Of a stretch of DNA of 64,000 nt, positions 50,944 to 60,513 are shown one piece after another. Under the pieces are notes generated by a model that did not search any database, was not told the origin of the DNA, and saw only the letters and a program-made list of their open reading frames with translations. Source of the stretch: Streptomyces sp. SCL15-4. Lineage in GTDB: Bacteria; Actinomycetota; Actinomycetes; Streptomycetales; Streptomycetaceae. The position numbers were made by a program, and so were the translations under genes. The stretch is taken from positions 2,604,001-2,668,000 of the forward strand of contig NZ_JAOBTQ010000001.1 of assembly GCF_033366695.1 (NCBI RefSeq), written 5' to 3'. Within the stretch, counting starts at the first letter, position 1; each line of letters opens with the position of its first letter.

Positions 50944-52565
50944 GTGAGCGCCCCGAGGGCCATCGGCACCCCGCGCGGGACGCCGGTGCGCAGGTGCAGG
51001 GCCAGGGCGACGTCGGTGGCGTCCGGGCGGTCGTGTCCGACGAGGTCGGCGACGGTCCAGGCGACGCGCAGCACCCGGTCGATGCCGCGGGCGGTGAGCA
51101 CGCCGCGCTCCAGGCTGCGTTCGGCCTCGTCCATCGCCCCGGCGGCGGCGTGGTACCGGCTGCGCAGTTCACGGCCGGGCACTTCGCTGTTGGTGCGCCA
51201 CGGAGTGCCGGCGAGGCGGGCCGCGGTCCGCTCCCGGGCCTGCCGTACCCGTGCGGCCACGGTCTGCGTGGACTCGCCGCGGGCACCGGGCGCGGTGAGC
51301 TGGGCCCGGGTGACCGGATCGACCTCCACCCGCAGATCCACCCGGTCCAGCAGTGGTCCGGACAGCCGGGACTGGTAGCGGCGGATCACCGACGGCGGGC
51401 ACTCGCACAGCGAGTCACGGAGCGAGAACCGGCCGCAGGGACAGGGGTTGGCCGCGAGGACCATCAGGAACCTCGCCGGGAAGCGCACCACGCCGGCGCT
51501 GCGCGCGATCACCACGTGTCCCGCCTCCAGCGGCTGGCGCAGGGAGTCCAGGGTCTGGCTGTGGAACTCGGGGGCCTCGTCCAGGAAGAGCACACCGCGA
51601 TGGGCCAGGGACACCGCTCCGGGTCTGGCGATGCCGGGGCCGCCGCCCACGAGTGACTGCATCGTGGCCGAGTGGTGGGGCGCGCAGTAGGGAGCGACGT
51701 CGATCAGCGGCTTGCCGGGAGGCAGCAGCCCGGCGACCGAGTGCACCGCCGTGACCTCCAGCGACTCCTGCCGGGTGAGCCGGGGCAAGACGGCGGGCAG
51801 GCGTTCGGCGAGCATGGTCTTGCCCGCGCCGGGCGGTCCCTCCAGGAACAGGTGGTGCCCGCCCGCGGCGGCCACCTCCACGGCCGTACGGGCCGCGGTC
51901 TGCCCGACCACGTCCGCCAGGTCGTGGTCCTGGTCGTGCTGCGCGGCGCCGACGCTGTGCATGCCGGTCGCCGCGCCGGTGCCCGGCATCCGCAGCCCGG
52001 CCAGCAGAGGATCGGGCCGGCCCGTTTCGTCCGGGGCCTCCTCGGGGACCGGCTCCTCGGCCAGCACGGCGATGAGCTGCCGCAGGCTGCGGACCCCGAG
52101 CACGGACACGCCGGGGACCAGTGCGGCCTCGGCGGCGGCGCACTCGGGCACGACCACCTGTTCGTACCCGGCGTCGGCCGCCGCGAGGACGGCCGGCAGG
52201 ATGCCCCGCACCGGCCGCACGCGGCCGTCCAGTCCCAGTTCTCCGATCATGACGATGTCGGCGAGGACACGCGGATCGATCCGCTCGGCGGCGCCGAGCA
52301 CCGCGCAGGCGACGGCCAGGTCGAAGCCCGAGCCGGCCTTGGGGACCGAGGCCGGGCTGAGTCCGACGGTGAGCTTCTTCTGCGGCCACTCGCCACCGGA
52401 GTTCACCACCGCCGCCCGTACCCGGTCGCGGCTTTCCGTGAGGCTTTTGTCCGGGAGGCCGACCAGGGTGAAGGCCGCCACTCCCGGTTCCAGGTCGGCC
52501 TGGACCTCGACGACCACGCCCTCGACGCCGACCAGGGCGACGGAGCATGTGCGGGCGAACGCCAC
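50940..52565 (-). CDS. ComM/YifB-type Mg-chelatase-like AAA ATPase
   Basis: The 541-residue protein has an N-terminal Lon-type domain (VALVGVEGVVVEVQADLEPG, KLTVGLSPASVPKAGSGFDL) and an AAA domain with Walker A GPPGAGKTM near residue 242 and Walker B GVLFLDEAPEF near 325. PCPCGRFSLRDSLCECPPSV is the family zinc-binding insert. ComM promotes branch migration during integration of transforming DNA. Its GTG start follows the yraN stop directly, and it overlaps dprA. Confidence 0.9.
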   Translation of the reverse strand: MAFARTCSVALVGVEGVVVEVQADLEPGVAAFTLVGLPDKSLTESRDRVRAAVVNSGGEWPQKKLTVGLSPASVPKAGSGFDLAVACAVLGAAERIDPRVLADIVMIGELGLDGRVRPVRGILPAVLAAADAGYEQVVVPECAAAEAALVPGVSVLGVRSLRQLIAVLAEEPVPEEAPDETGRPDPLLAGLRMPGTGAATGMHSVGAAQHDQDHDLADVVGQTAARTAVEVAAAGGHHLFLEGPPGAGKTMLAERLPAVLPRLTRQESLEVTAVHSVAGLLPPGKPLIDVAPYCAPHHSATMQSLVGGGPGIARPGAVSLAHRGVLFLDEAPEFHSQTLDSLRQPLEAGHVVIARSAGVVRFPARFLMVLAANPCPCGRFSLRDSLCECPPSVIRRYQSRLSGPLLDRVDLRVEVDPVTRAQLTAPGARGESTQTVAARVRQARERTAARLAGTPWRTNSEVPGRELRSRYHAAAGAMDEAERSLERGVLTARGIDRVLRVAWTVADLVGHDRPDATDVALALHLRTGVPRGVPMALGALT

Positions 52566-52928
52566 TCAGGCCACCCCCCGCGCGTGCTCGACCGAGGGCG
52601 CTCCCCGGCGCGGCAGGAGGACGCCGACGAGGTCGATGCGGACCCCGCCCGGCGGGGCTCCTCCGTGGGCCTGGATCCAGTGCGCGGCGAGAGCCCGCAG
52701 CCGGGCCGCCTTCTCCGGGGTCACCGCGGCCATCGGATGCTCGTACGCCCCGCCCCGGCGGGTCTTCACCTCGCAGACGACGAGCGCGTCCCCGTCCCGG
52801 GCCACGATGTCGATCTCGCCGGACCGTCCGCTGCGCCAGTTGCGCTCCAGGATCGTCATGCCGGCCTCGGCGAGTCGCCGGGCCGCCAGGTCCTCGCCGT
52901 ATTTGCCGATCGCTTCTCGTGCGTTCAT
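52566..52928 (-). CDS. YraN family endonuclease-like protein
   Basis: The 120-residue protein (UPF0102) has the restriction-endonuclease-like core: [20 protein letters not shown], then [21 protein letters not shown] with the D-ExK residues. The ATG at 52928 has GGAGG upstream. It forms a unit with the ComM-type and dprA genes, as in many bacteria, pointing to DNA processing or recombination. Activity is unproven. Confidence 0.88.
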   Translation of the reverse strand: MNAREAIGKYGEDLAARRLAEAGMTILERNWRSGRSGEIDIVARDGDALVVCEVKTRRGGAYEHPMAAVTPEKAARLRALAAHWIQAHGGAPPGGVRIDLVGVLLPRRGAPSVEHARGVA

Positions 52929-53054
52929 GTCGGCACCTCCTTCGGCGCCCACCGTCACGCATCCCGGCCCCCGCTGTTGATCTTGGGGGACTACCGACCG
53001 GTTGTGGAAAACCTCGCCACCCGAACGGGTGACGTCATGCGAAGCCGCAGGTCA

Positions 53055-53363
53055 TCAGCCGCCCGGCAGCTCCAAATCGCTCTTGTTCAGCTCCTCGATG
53101 TTCACGTCCTTGAACGTGAGGACACGGACCTGCTTGACGAAGCGAGCCGGCCGGTACATGTCCCACACCCACGCGTCGGCCATGGTCACCTCGAAGAACA
53201 CCTCACCTTGGACCGAGTGCACCTGCATCTCGTAGTCGTTGGTGAGATAGAAACGCCGCTCGGTCTCGATCACGTATTTGAACAGACCGACGACATCTCG
53301 GTACTCCCGGTAGAGCTTCAGCTCCATCTCGGTCTCGTACTTTTCGAGGTCCTCGGCGCTCAT
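53055..53363 (-). CDS. DUF2469 domain-containing protein
   Basis: The 102-residue protein (MSAEDLEKYETEMELKLYRE) is a highly conserved actinobacterial protein of unknown function, with VVGLFKYVIETERRFYLTND and VRVLTFKDVNIEELN. It is acidic and has no membrane segment. AAGGGG precedes the ATG. Its place between yraN and the NUDIX/signal peptidase genes is conserved. Confidence 0.9.
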   Translation of the reverse strand: MSAEDLEKYETEMELKLYREYRDVVGLFKYVIETERRFYLTNDYEMQVHSVQGEVFFEVTMADAWVWDMYRPARFVKQVRVLTFKDVNIEELNKSDLELPGG

Positions 53364-53419
53364 GGCATGTTCCCCTTCAGCCGTGCGATCCCCCCATTGT
53401 GCGCCAGCCCGGGGAGCCC

Positions 53420-53968
53420 TCAGACGATTTCCGTGTCGAGGGTCACGGGCCGGGCCGGGGGACCTTCGACGAGCAGCGTGCGCAGCAGCTCGGCGAGTCT
53501 GGTCGGATACACCGTCTCATGTGCCCGGGTCAGTTCCCGGCACGTCCACCAGCGCGCTCCGGCGACGCTGCGCCGCTCCAGTTCCGTCAGCCCCGTCGCC
53601 GCGGTGGCCGTCTGGCTCGTCCGGGCCAGGTAGTACCACTCGTCCTGGTCCCAGCGGCGGCCCGCGAACGGGAACGAACATCGCCGCCGCCAGAGCACGG
53701 GACCCAGTTCGACGTCGGTGATGCCGGTCTCCTCCGCGAGTTCCCGCAGCGCGGCCTCCTCGCGTGTCTCGGCACCCTCCAGGCCGCCGCCGGGCGTGAA
53801 CCACCAGTCGTCGGCCGGGTCGTCGGGCTCGTGGCCGTGCAGCAGGAGGATGCGGTCCTCGGGGTCGAGGAGCACCACCCGGGCCACCTTGCGCAACCCG
53901 CCCGCACCTTCGTACGGCCCCTCGTCCTCGTACGGCTCCCCCGCCGGCCGTGCCGTCTCAGCGGGCAC
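53420..53968 (-). CDS. NUDIX hydrolase
   Basis: The 182-residue protein has the NUDIX box with GGGLEGAETREEAALRELAE followed by ETGI (residues about 60-83). The substrate (a nucleotide or sugar diphosphate) is unknown. The GTG at 53968 lies 11 bp inside the end of sipZ, so translation is coupled. Confidence 0.88.
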   Translation of the reverse strand: MPAETARPAGEPYEDEGPYEGAGGLRKVARVVLLDPEDRILLLHGHEPDDPADDWWFTPGGGLEGAETREEAALRELAEETGITDVELGPVLWRRRCSFPFAGRRWDQDEWYYLARTSQTATAATGLTELERRSVAGARWWTCRELTRAHETVYPTRLAELLRTLLVEGPPARPVTLDTEIV

Positions 53969-54743
53969 CGGCGGCCGTCCCCGGGTGGGCCGCGGCCGTG
54001 CGGGAGCGGCCGAGGCGGTTCGCGATCGGGCCGTAGGCGCCGCCGCCGAGGACCAGGACCGCGCCGGCCACGATCAGCACCTCCAGCGTGCGCAGCGGGC
54101 CCGGCGCGGAGAGGTCGCCCAGCGTCTCGAAGCCGGTGGGCCGCTTGAGCATGCCCTTCCAGGGCCAGACGACGGCGTCCACGCGGGCCGAGACGGCATC
54201 GCGGTCGACGGTGCCCCGCGCCGCGTCGGTGAGGTGGGCGGTGGAGTCCAGGGAGCTACGGCGTTCGTCGCCGAGGAGGAAGAGCCGGCCCTCGGGGACG
54301 GTGACCGTGCCGAAGCCCTTCAGCTCGGCCAGGCTGCCCGCGGGCAGGTACGACTCCTCGATGGGCTTGCCGTTGACGGTCAGCTTGCCGTCGGTGCAGC
54401 AGGAGACCCTGTCACCGCCCACGGCGACCACGCGCTTGACCACCTTGGAGTTGTCGACCCAGCTCTTGTCCTCGAAGACGACCACGTCGCCGCGCCGCAC
54501 CTCGTCGCCGTCGACCCGCTGGGCCAGCACCCGGTCGCCGGCGGCGATGGTCGGGGACATGGAGCCGGTGGGCACGGTGTACGGCCGGTAGACCACCGCC
54601 CCCCACGCGAACCCGCCGAGGAACAGCACCAGCCCCAGCGCCACCGCCAGTCCGGACAGCCGCTGCCCGAGCCGCCCACCGCCGGTCCGTGCCGTACCGG
54701 TGCCGCCCGCCGGGGCCGTACGCGTCATGCTCTCGCCACCCAT
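53958..54743 (-). CDS. sipZ: Type I signal peptidase, SipZ position
   Basis: The 261-residue peptidase has an N-terminal membrane segment (GLAVALGLVLFLGGFAWG), catalytic Ser61 (VPTGSMSP) and Lys103 (VVKRVVAVGG), and a second membrane span at the C-terminus (LEVLIVAGAVLVLGGGAYG). It cleaves signal peptides of secreted proteins. It is the fourth of four tandem copies, with the order sipW-X-Y-Z known from Streptomyces. An ATG five codons downstream is an alternative start. Confidence 0.9.
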   Translation of the reverse strand: MGGESMTRTAPAGGTGTARTGGGRLGQRLSGLAVALGLVLFLGGFAWGAVVYRPYTVPTGSMSPTIAAGDRVLAQRVDGDEVRRGDVVVFEDKSWVDNSKVVKRVVAVGGDRVSCCTDGKLTVNGKPIEESYLPAGSLAELKGFGTVTVPEGRLFLLGDERRSSLDSTAHLTDAARGTVDRDAVSARVDAVVWPWKGMLKRPTGFETLGDLSAPGPLRTLEVLIVAGAVLVLGGGAYGPIANRLGRSRTAAAHPGTAAGAR

Positions 54744-54851
54744 GGACCCGCACCCTACCGGGCGGTACCGAACGGGGGCAGCCCTTCGCTCACGGCCGGG
54801 ACCGCAGGAGCCGGCCGAGGGCCACCGGGGCGGGCCGGGACCGGCCGGAGG

Positions 54852-55880
54852 TCACAGGCCGGCGGGAGTGCCGTGTCCGGTCGTCGCCGGGCGCTCCGCG
54901 TCGGCCGCACCGCGACCGTTGCGCCGGCGGCGCCACAGCGCCACGGGGAGCACCGCGGCGACGGCCACGCCCTGCGGGGCGACCGTCAGGGACGCGGCGG
55001 CGGAGGACTTCTGGTCCAGGCCGGGCTGGTCGAAGGTGTCCGGGACCGGCAGGGTGCCCCAGCGGTTGATGGGCCAGGCCTTGACGATGGCGCGGCCGAC
55101 GACCTTGTCGACGGGGACCATGCCGTGGTTCTTGTCGGACTGGTTGTAGCGGGAGTCACGGGAGTTCTGGCGGTGGTCGCCCATCACCCAGATGTAGCCC
55201 TTGGGCACCTTCACCGTGAACTGGCCGCCCTGGTCGTCCACGCTGCACGGCGTGTTGCCCGGGTAGACGTACGGCTCGTCCAGCGCCTTGCCGTTGACCT
55301 TCAGCGGGCCGCTGTTCTTGCACTCGACCGTGTCGCCGCCGACCCCGACCACCCGCTTGATGAGGTCCTTCTCCTCCGCCGAGGGCATCAGGCCGATCCA
55401 GCTGAGGACCTTCTGCACCGGGTTCGGGGTCGGCGTCGGCTCACCCGCCAGCCAGTTGTCCGGGTCGTGGAAGACGACGACCTCGCCGCGCTCGGGCTCG
55501 GAGCCGAACCACGGCGTGAGCTTGTCGACCAGGACGCGGTCACCCTGCTGGAGCGTGTTCTGCATCGAGTCGGACGGGATCGAGAACGCCTGCACCAGGA
55601 ACGTCTTGATCAGCAGCGCCAGGACCAGTGCGATGCCGATCAGGATCGGCAGTTCCTTCCAGAAGGAGCGCGGCTTCTTCGGCTGCCGCGCTCCCACGGC
55701 CGCGGCCGTGGTCCCGGCACGCGGCTCCCGCTCACCCTCCGGCGTGCCCGCGTCGCCGTCCGCCCGGCCGTTGCCGGAGTTCACGGCGCCGTCCGGTACG
55801 GGAACGTCCGGTTCCCCGGGGTGCCCGCGGTTCTCCTCGCCGTCGTGCCCCGAACGTGCGCCAACCGCCACATCCCCCAC
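54852..55880 (-). CDS. sipY: Type I signal peptidase, SipY position
   Basis: The 342-residue peptidase has a long hydrophilic N-terminus (about 75 residues), a membrane segment (LPILIGIALVLALLIKTFLV), catalytic Ser105 (IPSDSMQNTL) and Lys175 (LIKRVVGVGG), and a C-terminal basic region after a second hydrophobic stretch (VAPQGVAVAAVLPVALW). The GTG at 55880 has GAGGAG upstream. The sipX frame overlaps its first 149 bp. Confidence 0.9.
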   Translation of the reverse strand: MGDVAVGARSGHDGEENRGHPGEPDVPVPDGAVNSGNGRADGDAGTPEGEREPRAGTTAAAVGARQPKKPRSFWKELPILIGIALVLALLIKTFLVQAFSIPSDSMQNTLQQGDRVLVDKLTPWFGSEPERGEVVVFHDPDNWLAGEPTPTPNPVQKVLSWIGLMPSAEEKDLIKRVVGVGGDTVECKNSGPLKVNGKALDEPYVYPGNTPCSVDDQGGQFTVKVPKGYIWVMGDHRQNSRDSRYNQSDKNHGMVPVDKVVGRAIVKAWPINRWGTLPVPDTFDQPGLDQKSSAAASLTVAPQGVAVAAVLPVALWRRRRNGRGAADAERPATTGHGTPAGL

Positions 55881-56859
55881 GCCAACTCCTCACTCTGTGC
55901 CGCTGCCTGCCCCACACACTGCGCAGGCCCACCACTCCCATAACGAGCGGGAGTTCCGCAGGGGTCGGGAGCTGTCTCATTCCGTTCCGGTTCTCGTGGG
56001 CAACCCTATGCGACGGCCGGGAAACAGCGGCCGTCCCCGGCGCCGAGTCGCTGACGCTTGCGAAGGTTTTAGGTTCCGTCAGGCGCGTCCAGTGGCCGAC
56101 CGGCCAGCCGATGACCATCGCCCGGCCGACGACCGAGTCCACGGAGACCGTGCCGCCGTAGGGAGTGTCCTGGTGGAAGCGGGAGTCCGCGGAGTTGCCC
56201 CGGTGGTCGCCCATGACCCACAGCCGGCCCTTGGGAACGGTGATGTCGAAGGGCGTGGCGGACGGCTGGTCCCCCGGATAGAGGTAGTCGCCCTCGGTGA
56301 GGGGGACGCCGTTGACCGTGACGCGGCCTTGCGCGTCACAGCACTCGACGTGGTCGCCGCCGACTCCGATGACCCGTTTGATCAGATCCTTCTCGTTGTC
56401 GGACGGCAGCAGGCCGATGAAGCCGAGCCCTTCCTTGAGCTGCTTGAGGACCACCGGGTCGCCTCTCTTGGCGGTCTGCTCGTCCTGGAGCCAGCCGCCC
56501 GGGTCGTGGAAGACGACGACGTCCCCGCGCTCCGGTTCGGCGCCGAACCAGGGGGTGAGCTTGTCGACCAGCACCCGGTCGCCGATCCGGATCGTCTGCT
56601 CCATGGACCCGGACGGGATCACGAACGCCTGGACGAGGAAGGTCTTCAGGACGAGCGCGATGAGGACGGCGACGCCGACCAGGAGAGGGATCTCCCGCAC
56701 GGCCGAGCGGCGGCGCTTGCGCTTGACCTTGCGCTGGAGCCTGCGGCGCTCCGCGCGGGTGCGGCCGCCGCCGGGCGCGGAGGCGCGGCGGGCCCCGGTG
56801 GGCAGCAGGTTGTCGGCGGGGCCGGCGGGCACCCCGCGTGGTTTGCCGCGGTTACCCAT
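55732..56859 (-). CDS. sipX: Type I signal peptidase, SipX position, with odd C-terminal extension
   Basis: The 375-residue frame holds a full signal peptidase: membrane segment LLVGVAVLIALVLKTFLVQA, Ser85 (IPSGSMEQT) and Lys161 (LIKRVIGVGG), with GDHRGNSADSRFHQD. Homology-like sequence ends near residue 275 (HWTRLTEPKTF). The remaining 100 residues are basic, low-complexity and overlap sipY by 149 bp out of frame, so the natural stop may have been lost or the tail is new. The ATG overlaps the sipW stop by 8 bp. Confidence 0.82.
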   Translation of the reverse strand: MGNRGKPRGVPAGPADNLLPTGARRASAPGGGRTRAERRRLQRKVKRKRRRSAVREIPLLVGVAVLIALVLKTFLVQAFVIPSGSMEQTIRIGDRVLVDKLTPWFGAEPERGDVVVFHDPGGWLQDEQTAKRGDPVVLKQLKEGLGFIGLLPSDNEKDLIKRVIGVGGDHVECCDAQGRVTVNGVPLTEGDYLYPGDQPSATPFDITVPKGRLWVMGDHRGNSADSRFHQDTPYGGTVSVDSVVGRAMVIGWPVGHWTRLTEPKTFASVSDSAPGTAAVSRPSHRVAHENRNGMRQLPTPAELPLVMGVVGLRSVWGRQRHRVRSWRGGCGGWRTFGARRRGEPRAPRGTGRSRTGRRRELRQRPGGRRRGHAGG

Positions 56860-57553
56860 GGCCGCCCTCCGCCGGGGCGGCGGGCACGCCGGCGTAGGCC
56901 GGCGGCCGGGTCAGATGCGTCCAGTGGCGGTACGGCCACAGGATCCAGTCGGCCCGGCCGATGACGTCCCCGACCGGGATCATGCCGCCGCCGGGCGAGC
57001 CGAGGTGGTCGCGGGAGTCGCTGGAGTCGCTGCGGTGGTCGCCGAGGACGAACAGCCGTCCCGGGGGGACGACGACGTCGAACGGCACGCTGGAGGCGCT
57101 GTCGCCCGGATAGAGGAACGCGGTCTCGTCGACCGGCCGGCCGTTCACCTCGAGCCTCCCCTGCTTGTCGCAGCAGACCACATGGTCTCCCCCCACCCCG
57201 ACGACCCGCTTGACGTAGTCGGCGTCCCCGAAGTACCCGGTGCCGTCGAACACGATGACGTCACCGCGGCTCGGCCCGGCACCGAAACGGTACGCCAGCT
57301 TGTTCACGAGGACGCGGTCCCCGATCCTCAGCCCCTGCTCCATGGAACCGCTCGGGATCTGGAACGGCTGCACCACGAAGGCGTTGAGGAGCAGCAGGAA
57401 CGCCAGGCCGGTCAGGGCGGTGAGGGTGATGCGGCCGCCCGGGAGCCAGTCGGCGAGGCGGGCCGCCAACGCGAAACGCGACCGGCCCTCCGCCCCCGGA
57501 GGACCGGGGTGGGAGGAGCGGTCGCGTTGCGTCGGCTGTGCTTCGGTGTCCAT
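56852..57553 (-). CDS. sipW: Type I signal peptidase, SipW position
   Basis: The 233-residue peptidase has a membrane segment (LTALTGLAFLLLLNAFVV), Ser70 (IPSGSMEQG) and Lys115 (YVKRVVGVGG), plus GDHRSDSSDSRDHL. No C-terminal membrane segment is present. It is the first of the four sip genes after rplS, 45 bp downstream of the rplS stop. Confidence 0.9.
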   Translation of the reverse strand: MDTEAQPTQRDRSSHPGPPGAEGRSRFALAARLADWLPGGRITLTALTGLAFLLLLNAFVVQPFQIPSGSMEQGLRIGDRVLVNKLAYRFGAGPSRGDVIVFDGTGYFGDADYVKRVVGVGGDHVVCCDKQGRLEVNGRPVDETAFLYPGDSASSVPFDVVVPPGRLFVLGDHRSDSSDSRDHLGSPGGGMIPVGDVIGRADWILWPYRHWTHLTRPPAYAGVPAAPAEGGHG

Positions 57554-57598
57554 CGGAGCCAGATGCTATCCGGCCCCGCCGTGACCCCGTGAGAGCAC

Positions 57599-57949
57599 TC
57601 AGCTGTCGCGCTTCTCCTTGATCTTCGCGGCCTTGCCGCGCAGCTCACGGAGGTAGTACAGCTTGGCGCGGCGCACGTCACCACGGGTGACCAGCTCGAT
57701 CTTCTCGACGATCGGGGTGTGCACCGGGAAGGTGCGCTCGACGCCGACGGAGAACGAGACCTTGCGGACCGTGAAGGTCTCGCGGACACCGGAGCCCTGG
57801 CGGCGGATCACAACGCCCTTGAACTGCTGCACACGGGAGCGGTTGCCCTCGATGACGCGGACGTGGACGTTGACGGTGTCACCCGGGCGGAAGGCCGGGA
57901 TGTCGCTGCGCAGCGACGCGGAGTCGACGGTGTCGAGCAGGTGAGACAT
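57599..57949 (-). CDS. rplS: 50S ribosomal protein L19
   Basis: The 116-residue protein has the L19 pattern: [40 protein letters not shown] and [20 protein letters not shown]. The ATG at 57949 has AGGAAAG upstream. It follows trmD as in most bacteria. In the 135-bp leader a short hairpin (CCCCTG/CAGGGG at 58042-58056) may have a regulatory role. Confidence 0.95.
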   Translation of the reverse strand: MSHLLDTVDSASLRSDIPAFRPGDTVNVHVRVIEGNRSRVQQFKGVVIRRQGSGVRETFTVRKVSFSVGVERTFPVHTPIVEKIELVTRGDVRRAKLYYLRELRGKAAKIKEKRDS

Positions 57950-58084
57950 TTTGTCTGCTTTCCTCGCTGATGCCACAGGTCATCAACGGAAACTAGGGGT
58001 TCCAGGAGGACTGCCGTGCGGATCGGGGCGGGCGTCGTGTCCCCCTGTGGCAGGGGCGCTCGCCTGCGGACGCACAGCAGCGGC

Positions 58085-58918
58085 CTATTCTTCCATGCCG
58101 TCGGCGCGGCGCCAAAATCGGCCGTACCGCTCCCCGTCCGGGTCCGGTGCCCAGCCCAGGATGGAGAGCATCTCGCGGTCCTTCTTGTCGAAGGCCTTCG
58201 GGTCGCAGCGCTCGATCAGATCGGGCCGGTTGACGGTCGTACGCCTCAGAGCCTCGTCGCGGCGCCAGCGGGCGATCTTCCCGTGGTGGCCGCTGAGCAG
58301 CACCTCGGGGATGTCCCGGCCGCGCCAGACGGGCGGCTTGGTGTAGACGGGGCCTTCGAGGAGATTGGCCATCGCGCCGGGGGCGAAGGAGTCGTCGCGG
58401 TGGGACTCGGCGTTGCCGAGGACGCCGGGCAGCAGCCGGGCGACGGCCTCCGTGACCACCAGCACGGCCGCCTCACCGCCGGCCAGGACGTAGTCGCCGA
58501 TGGACACCTCGTAGACCGGGACGCGGGTGGCGTACTCGTCCACGACGCGCCGGTCGATGCCTTCGTAGCGCGCCGGTGTGAAGATCAGCCAGGGGCGCTC
58601 GGACAGTTCGACGGCCAGTTCCTGGGTGAAGGGACGGCCGCTGGGCGTGGGCACGATCAGCGCGGGGGCCTGGGCGCCGGTCTCGTAGCCGTCGGCGAGG
58701 ACGGTGTCGAGGGCCTCTCCCCAGGGGCCGGTCTTCATGACCATGCCGGGACCGCCGCCGTACGGCGTGTCGTCCACGGTGTTGTGCCGGTCGTACGTCC
58801 ACTCCCGCAGGTCGTGCACGTGGACGTCCAGCTGCCCTCGCGCGCGCGCCTTGCCGACGAGGGAGACGTTCAGCGGTTCGAGGTACTCGGGGAAGATCGT
58901 GACGACATCGAGCCTCAT
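58085..58918 (-). CDS. trmD: tRNA (guanine-N1)-methyltransferase TrmD
   Basis: The 277-residue SPOUT enzyme methylates G37 of tRNA. Motifs are [16 protein letters not shown] at the N-terminus, [16 protein letters not shown], GRYEGIDxR-like sequence [15 protein letters not shown], and [18 protein letters not shown] forming the SAM knot. The ATG overlaps the rimM stop by 4 bp (ATGA). Confidence 0.95.
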   Translation of the reverse strand: MRLDVVTIFPEYLEPLNVSLVGKARARGQLDVHVHDLREWTYDRHNTVDDTPYGGGPGMVMKTGPWGEALDTVLADGYETGAQAPALIVPTPSGRPFTQELAVELSERPWLIFTPARYEGIDRRVVDEYATRVPVYEVSIGDYVLAGGEAAVLVVTEAVARLLPGVLGNAESHRDDSFAPGAMANLLEGPVYTKPPVWRGRDIPEVLLSGHHGKIARWRRDEALRRTTVNRPDLIERCDPKAFDKKDREMLSILGWAPDPDGERYGRFWRRADGMEE

Positions 58919-59460
58919 GCGTCCTCGTCCCTGGAGGAGGCGATCTCGGCGCGGTCGTCGATCAGGCCCGGCGGCGGCGTGACGACCGCCCGCTGCTCCG
59001 CCAGGTCGATCTCGGTGACGATCTCCTCCACGAAGGGGATCAGCACCTCGCTGCCGTCCGGGCGCTCCACGATGAACAGGTCCTGCGAGGGCAGGTGGGA
59101 GATCTCGGTGATCCGGCCGATCTCCGTGCCGTCCTCGGTGACCACGTCCAGGTCGATCAGCTGGTGGTCGTAGAACTCGTCCTCGTCCTCGGGCAGCTCC
59201 TCCGGGTCCACCTCGGCGATCAGCAGGGTGTTGCGCAGGGCCTCGGCCGCGTTGCGGTCGGTGACGCCCTCGAAGCGCAGCAGGAGGCGGCCGCTGTGCA
59301 CCCGCCCCGTGGCGATGGTCAGCGGTCCCGCGGAAGCGGGGTCCGTGGCGAGTACGGCGCCGGGAGCGAGCCTCAGCTCCGGCTCGTCGGTACGTACCTC
59401 GACGGTGACCTCGCCCTTGATGCCATGGGCACGGCCGATCCGTGCGACTACCAGCTGCAC
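58915..59460 (-). CDS. rimM: Ribosome maturation factor RimM
   Basis: The 181-residue protein has the N-terminal barrel [20 protein letters not shown] and the PRC-barrel part [17 protein letters not shown]. It assists 16S rRNA processing and 30S maturation. The GTG at 59460 has GGAG upstream. The frame to 59583 is rejected. Overlap with trmD and position after the KH gene match the usual cluster. Confidence 0.93.
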   Translation of the reverse strand: MQLVVARIGRAHGIKGEVTVEVRTDEPELRLAPGAVLATDPASAGPLTIATGRVHSGRLLLRFEGVTDRNAAEALRNTLLIAEVDPEELPEDEDEFYDHQLIDLDVVTEDGTEIGRITEISHLPSQDLFIVERPDGSEVLIPFVEEIVTEIDLAEQRAVVTPPPGLIDDRAEIASSRDEDA

Positions 59461-59542
59461 CTGTCCAAATCTCCTGTCATACGACTGCGGGCCGGGGACG
59501 GCCCAGTGGCCCTCCCCGGCCCGAGCCGGTTGCGATGAAGCG

Positions 59543-59782
59543 TCAGCGGACGTCGTCCACGTCGACCAGGTCGACGCGGACACCGCGACCGCCGATGGCG
59601 CCCACGACGGTGCGCAGGGCGCGCGCGGTGCGGCCGTTGCGGCCGATCACCTTGCCGAGGTCGTCCGGGTGGACCCGGACCTCGAGGACGCGCCCGCGAC
59701 GCAGGTTGCGCGAGGCGACCTGCACATCGTCAGGGTTGTCGACGATGCCCTTCACGAGGTGCTCAAGCGCCTCTTCGAGCAT
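59543..59782 (-). CDS. KH-domain RNA-binding protein (YlqC/KhpA type)
   Basis: The 79-residue protein has a single KH domain with the GxxG loop in [20 protein letters not shown]. Such proteins pair with KhpB-type partners in RNA metabolism and are encoded between rpsP and rimM in many Gram-positive bacteria. It starts 5 bp after the rpsP stop. Confidence 0.93.
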   Translation of the reverse strand: MLEEALEHLVKGIVDNPDDVQVASRNLRRGRVLEVRVHPDDLGKVIGRNGRTARALRTVVGAIGGRGVRVDLVDVDDVR

Positions 59783-59787
59783 GCTGC

Positions 59788-60207
59788 TCAGGCCTCGGTC
59801 GACTCGGACTCAGCCGCGGCCTCGTCCTTCTTCTCAGCCTTCTTCTTCTGGGTGATCGCCTCACCCTTGCCCTCGTCGTCACCGCCGAGAGCCTCGAACG
59901 ACGGACGGGCCGGCTTCGGCTCGGCGACGAGCAGCGGCGCGGGAGCCGGCTCGCCCTTGAACTTCTGCCAGTCGCCGGTCTTCTTCAGGATGGCGAGCAC
60001 GGGCTCGGTCGGCTGCGCGCCGACACCGAGCCAGTACGCCACACGCTCGGCGTCCACCTCGATGACCGACGGGTTGTAGGTCGGGTGGTACTTGCCGATC
60101 TCCTCGATGGCCCGGCCGTCACGGCGGGTACGGGAGTCGGCGACGACGATGCGGTAGTGAGGCGAACGGATCTTGCCCAGACGCTTCAGCTTGATCTTGA
60201 CTGCCAC
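59788..60207 (-). CDS. rpsP: 30S ribosomal protein S16
   Basis: The 139-residue protein begins [20 protein letters not shown] and contains [20 protein letters not shown], the S16 signature. About 55 C-terminal residues form an actinobacterial extension ending in lysine and acidic repeats. The GTG at 60207 has AGGAG upstream. The frame to 60414 is rejected. It leads the rpsP-KH-rimM-trmD-rplS cluster. Confidence 0.95.
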   Translation of the reverse strand: MAVKIKLKRLGKIRSPHYRIVVADSRTRRDGRAIEEIGKYHPTYNPSVIEVDAERVAYWLGVGAQPTEPVLAILKKTGDWQKFKGEPAPAPLLVAEPKPARPSFEALGGDDEGKGEAITQKKKAEKKDEAAAESESTEA

Positions 60208-60513
60208 GGGAGTGGGTTCTCCTGGAATTGACGTGGTTGGGCACGGCGAGACGCCGCGTGGGGTTGCGGTACCCGAGTGCCCGATGGACGCGTCAGCCGG
60301 AGGAGAGAGGGGTCCTATGCGACTGTCGAGTACAGCTAGCCATTCTGCCACACCCCGAGGACCGCTTCCGGCCGAGGGTGGGTGAGCTGCGGTACGGGCA
60401 GGGTTCAGCGGCACCCGGCGTGGAGGTGAGACACGTCGGGTGCGCTGCCCGGTGCGGTGAGGTCGCCGCCCGCGGGCCGGCAGCCACGAGATGCCGGTAC
60501 GCGCGCGCCGCGC
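60208..60513. other. Intergenic region upstream of rpsP
   Basis: No gene is supported in these 306 bp. It must carry the rpsP promoter on the minus strand, which I could not place with confidence, and the end of the SprT-like transcription unit. GGGCAC (60239-60244) and GTGCCC can form a hairpin close to rpsP. Confidence 0.45.
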
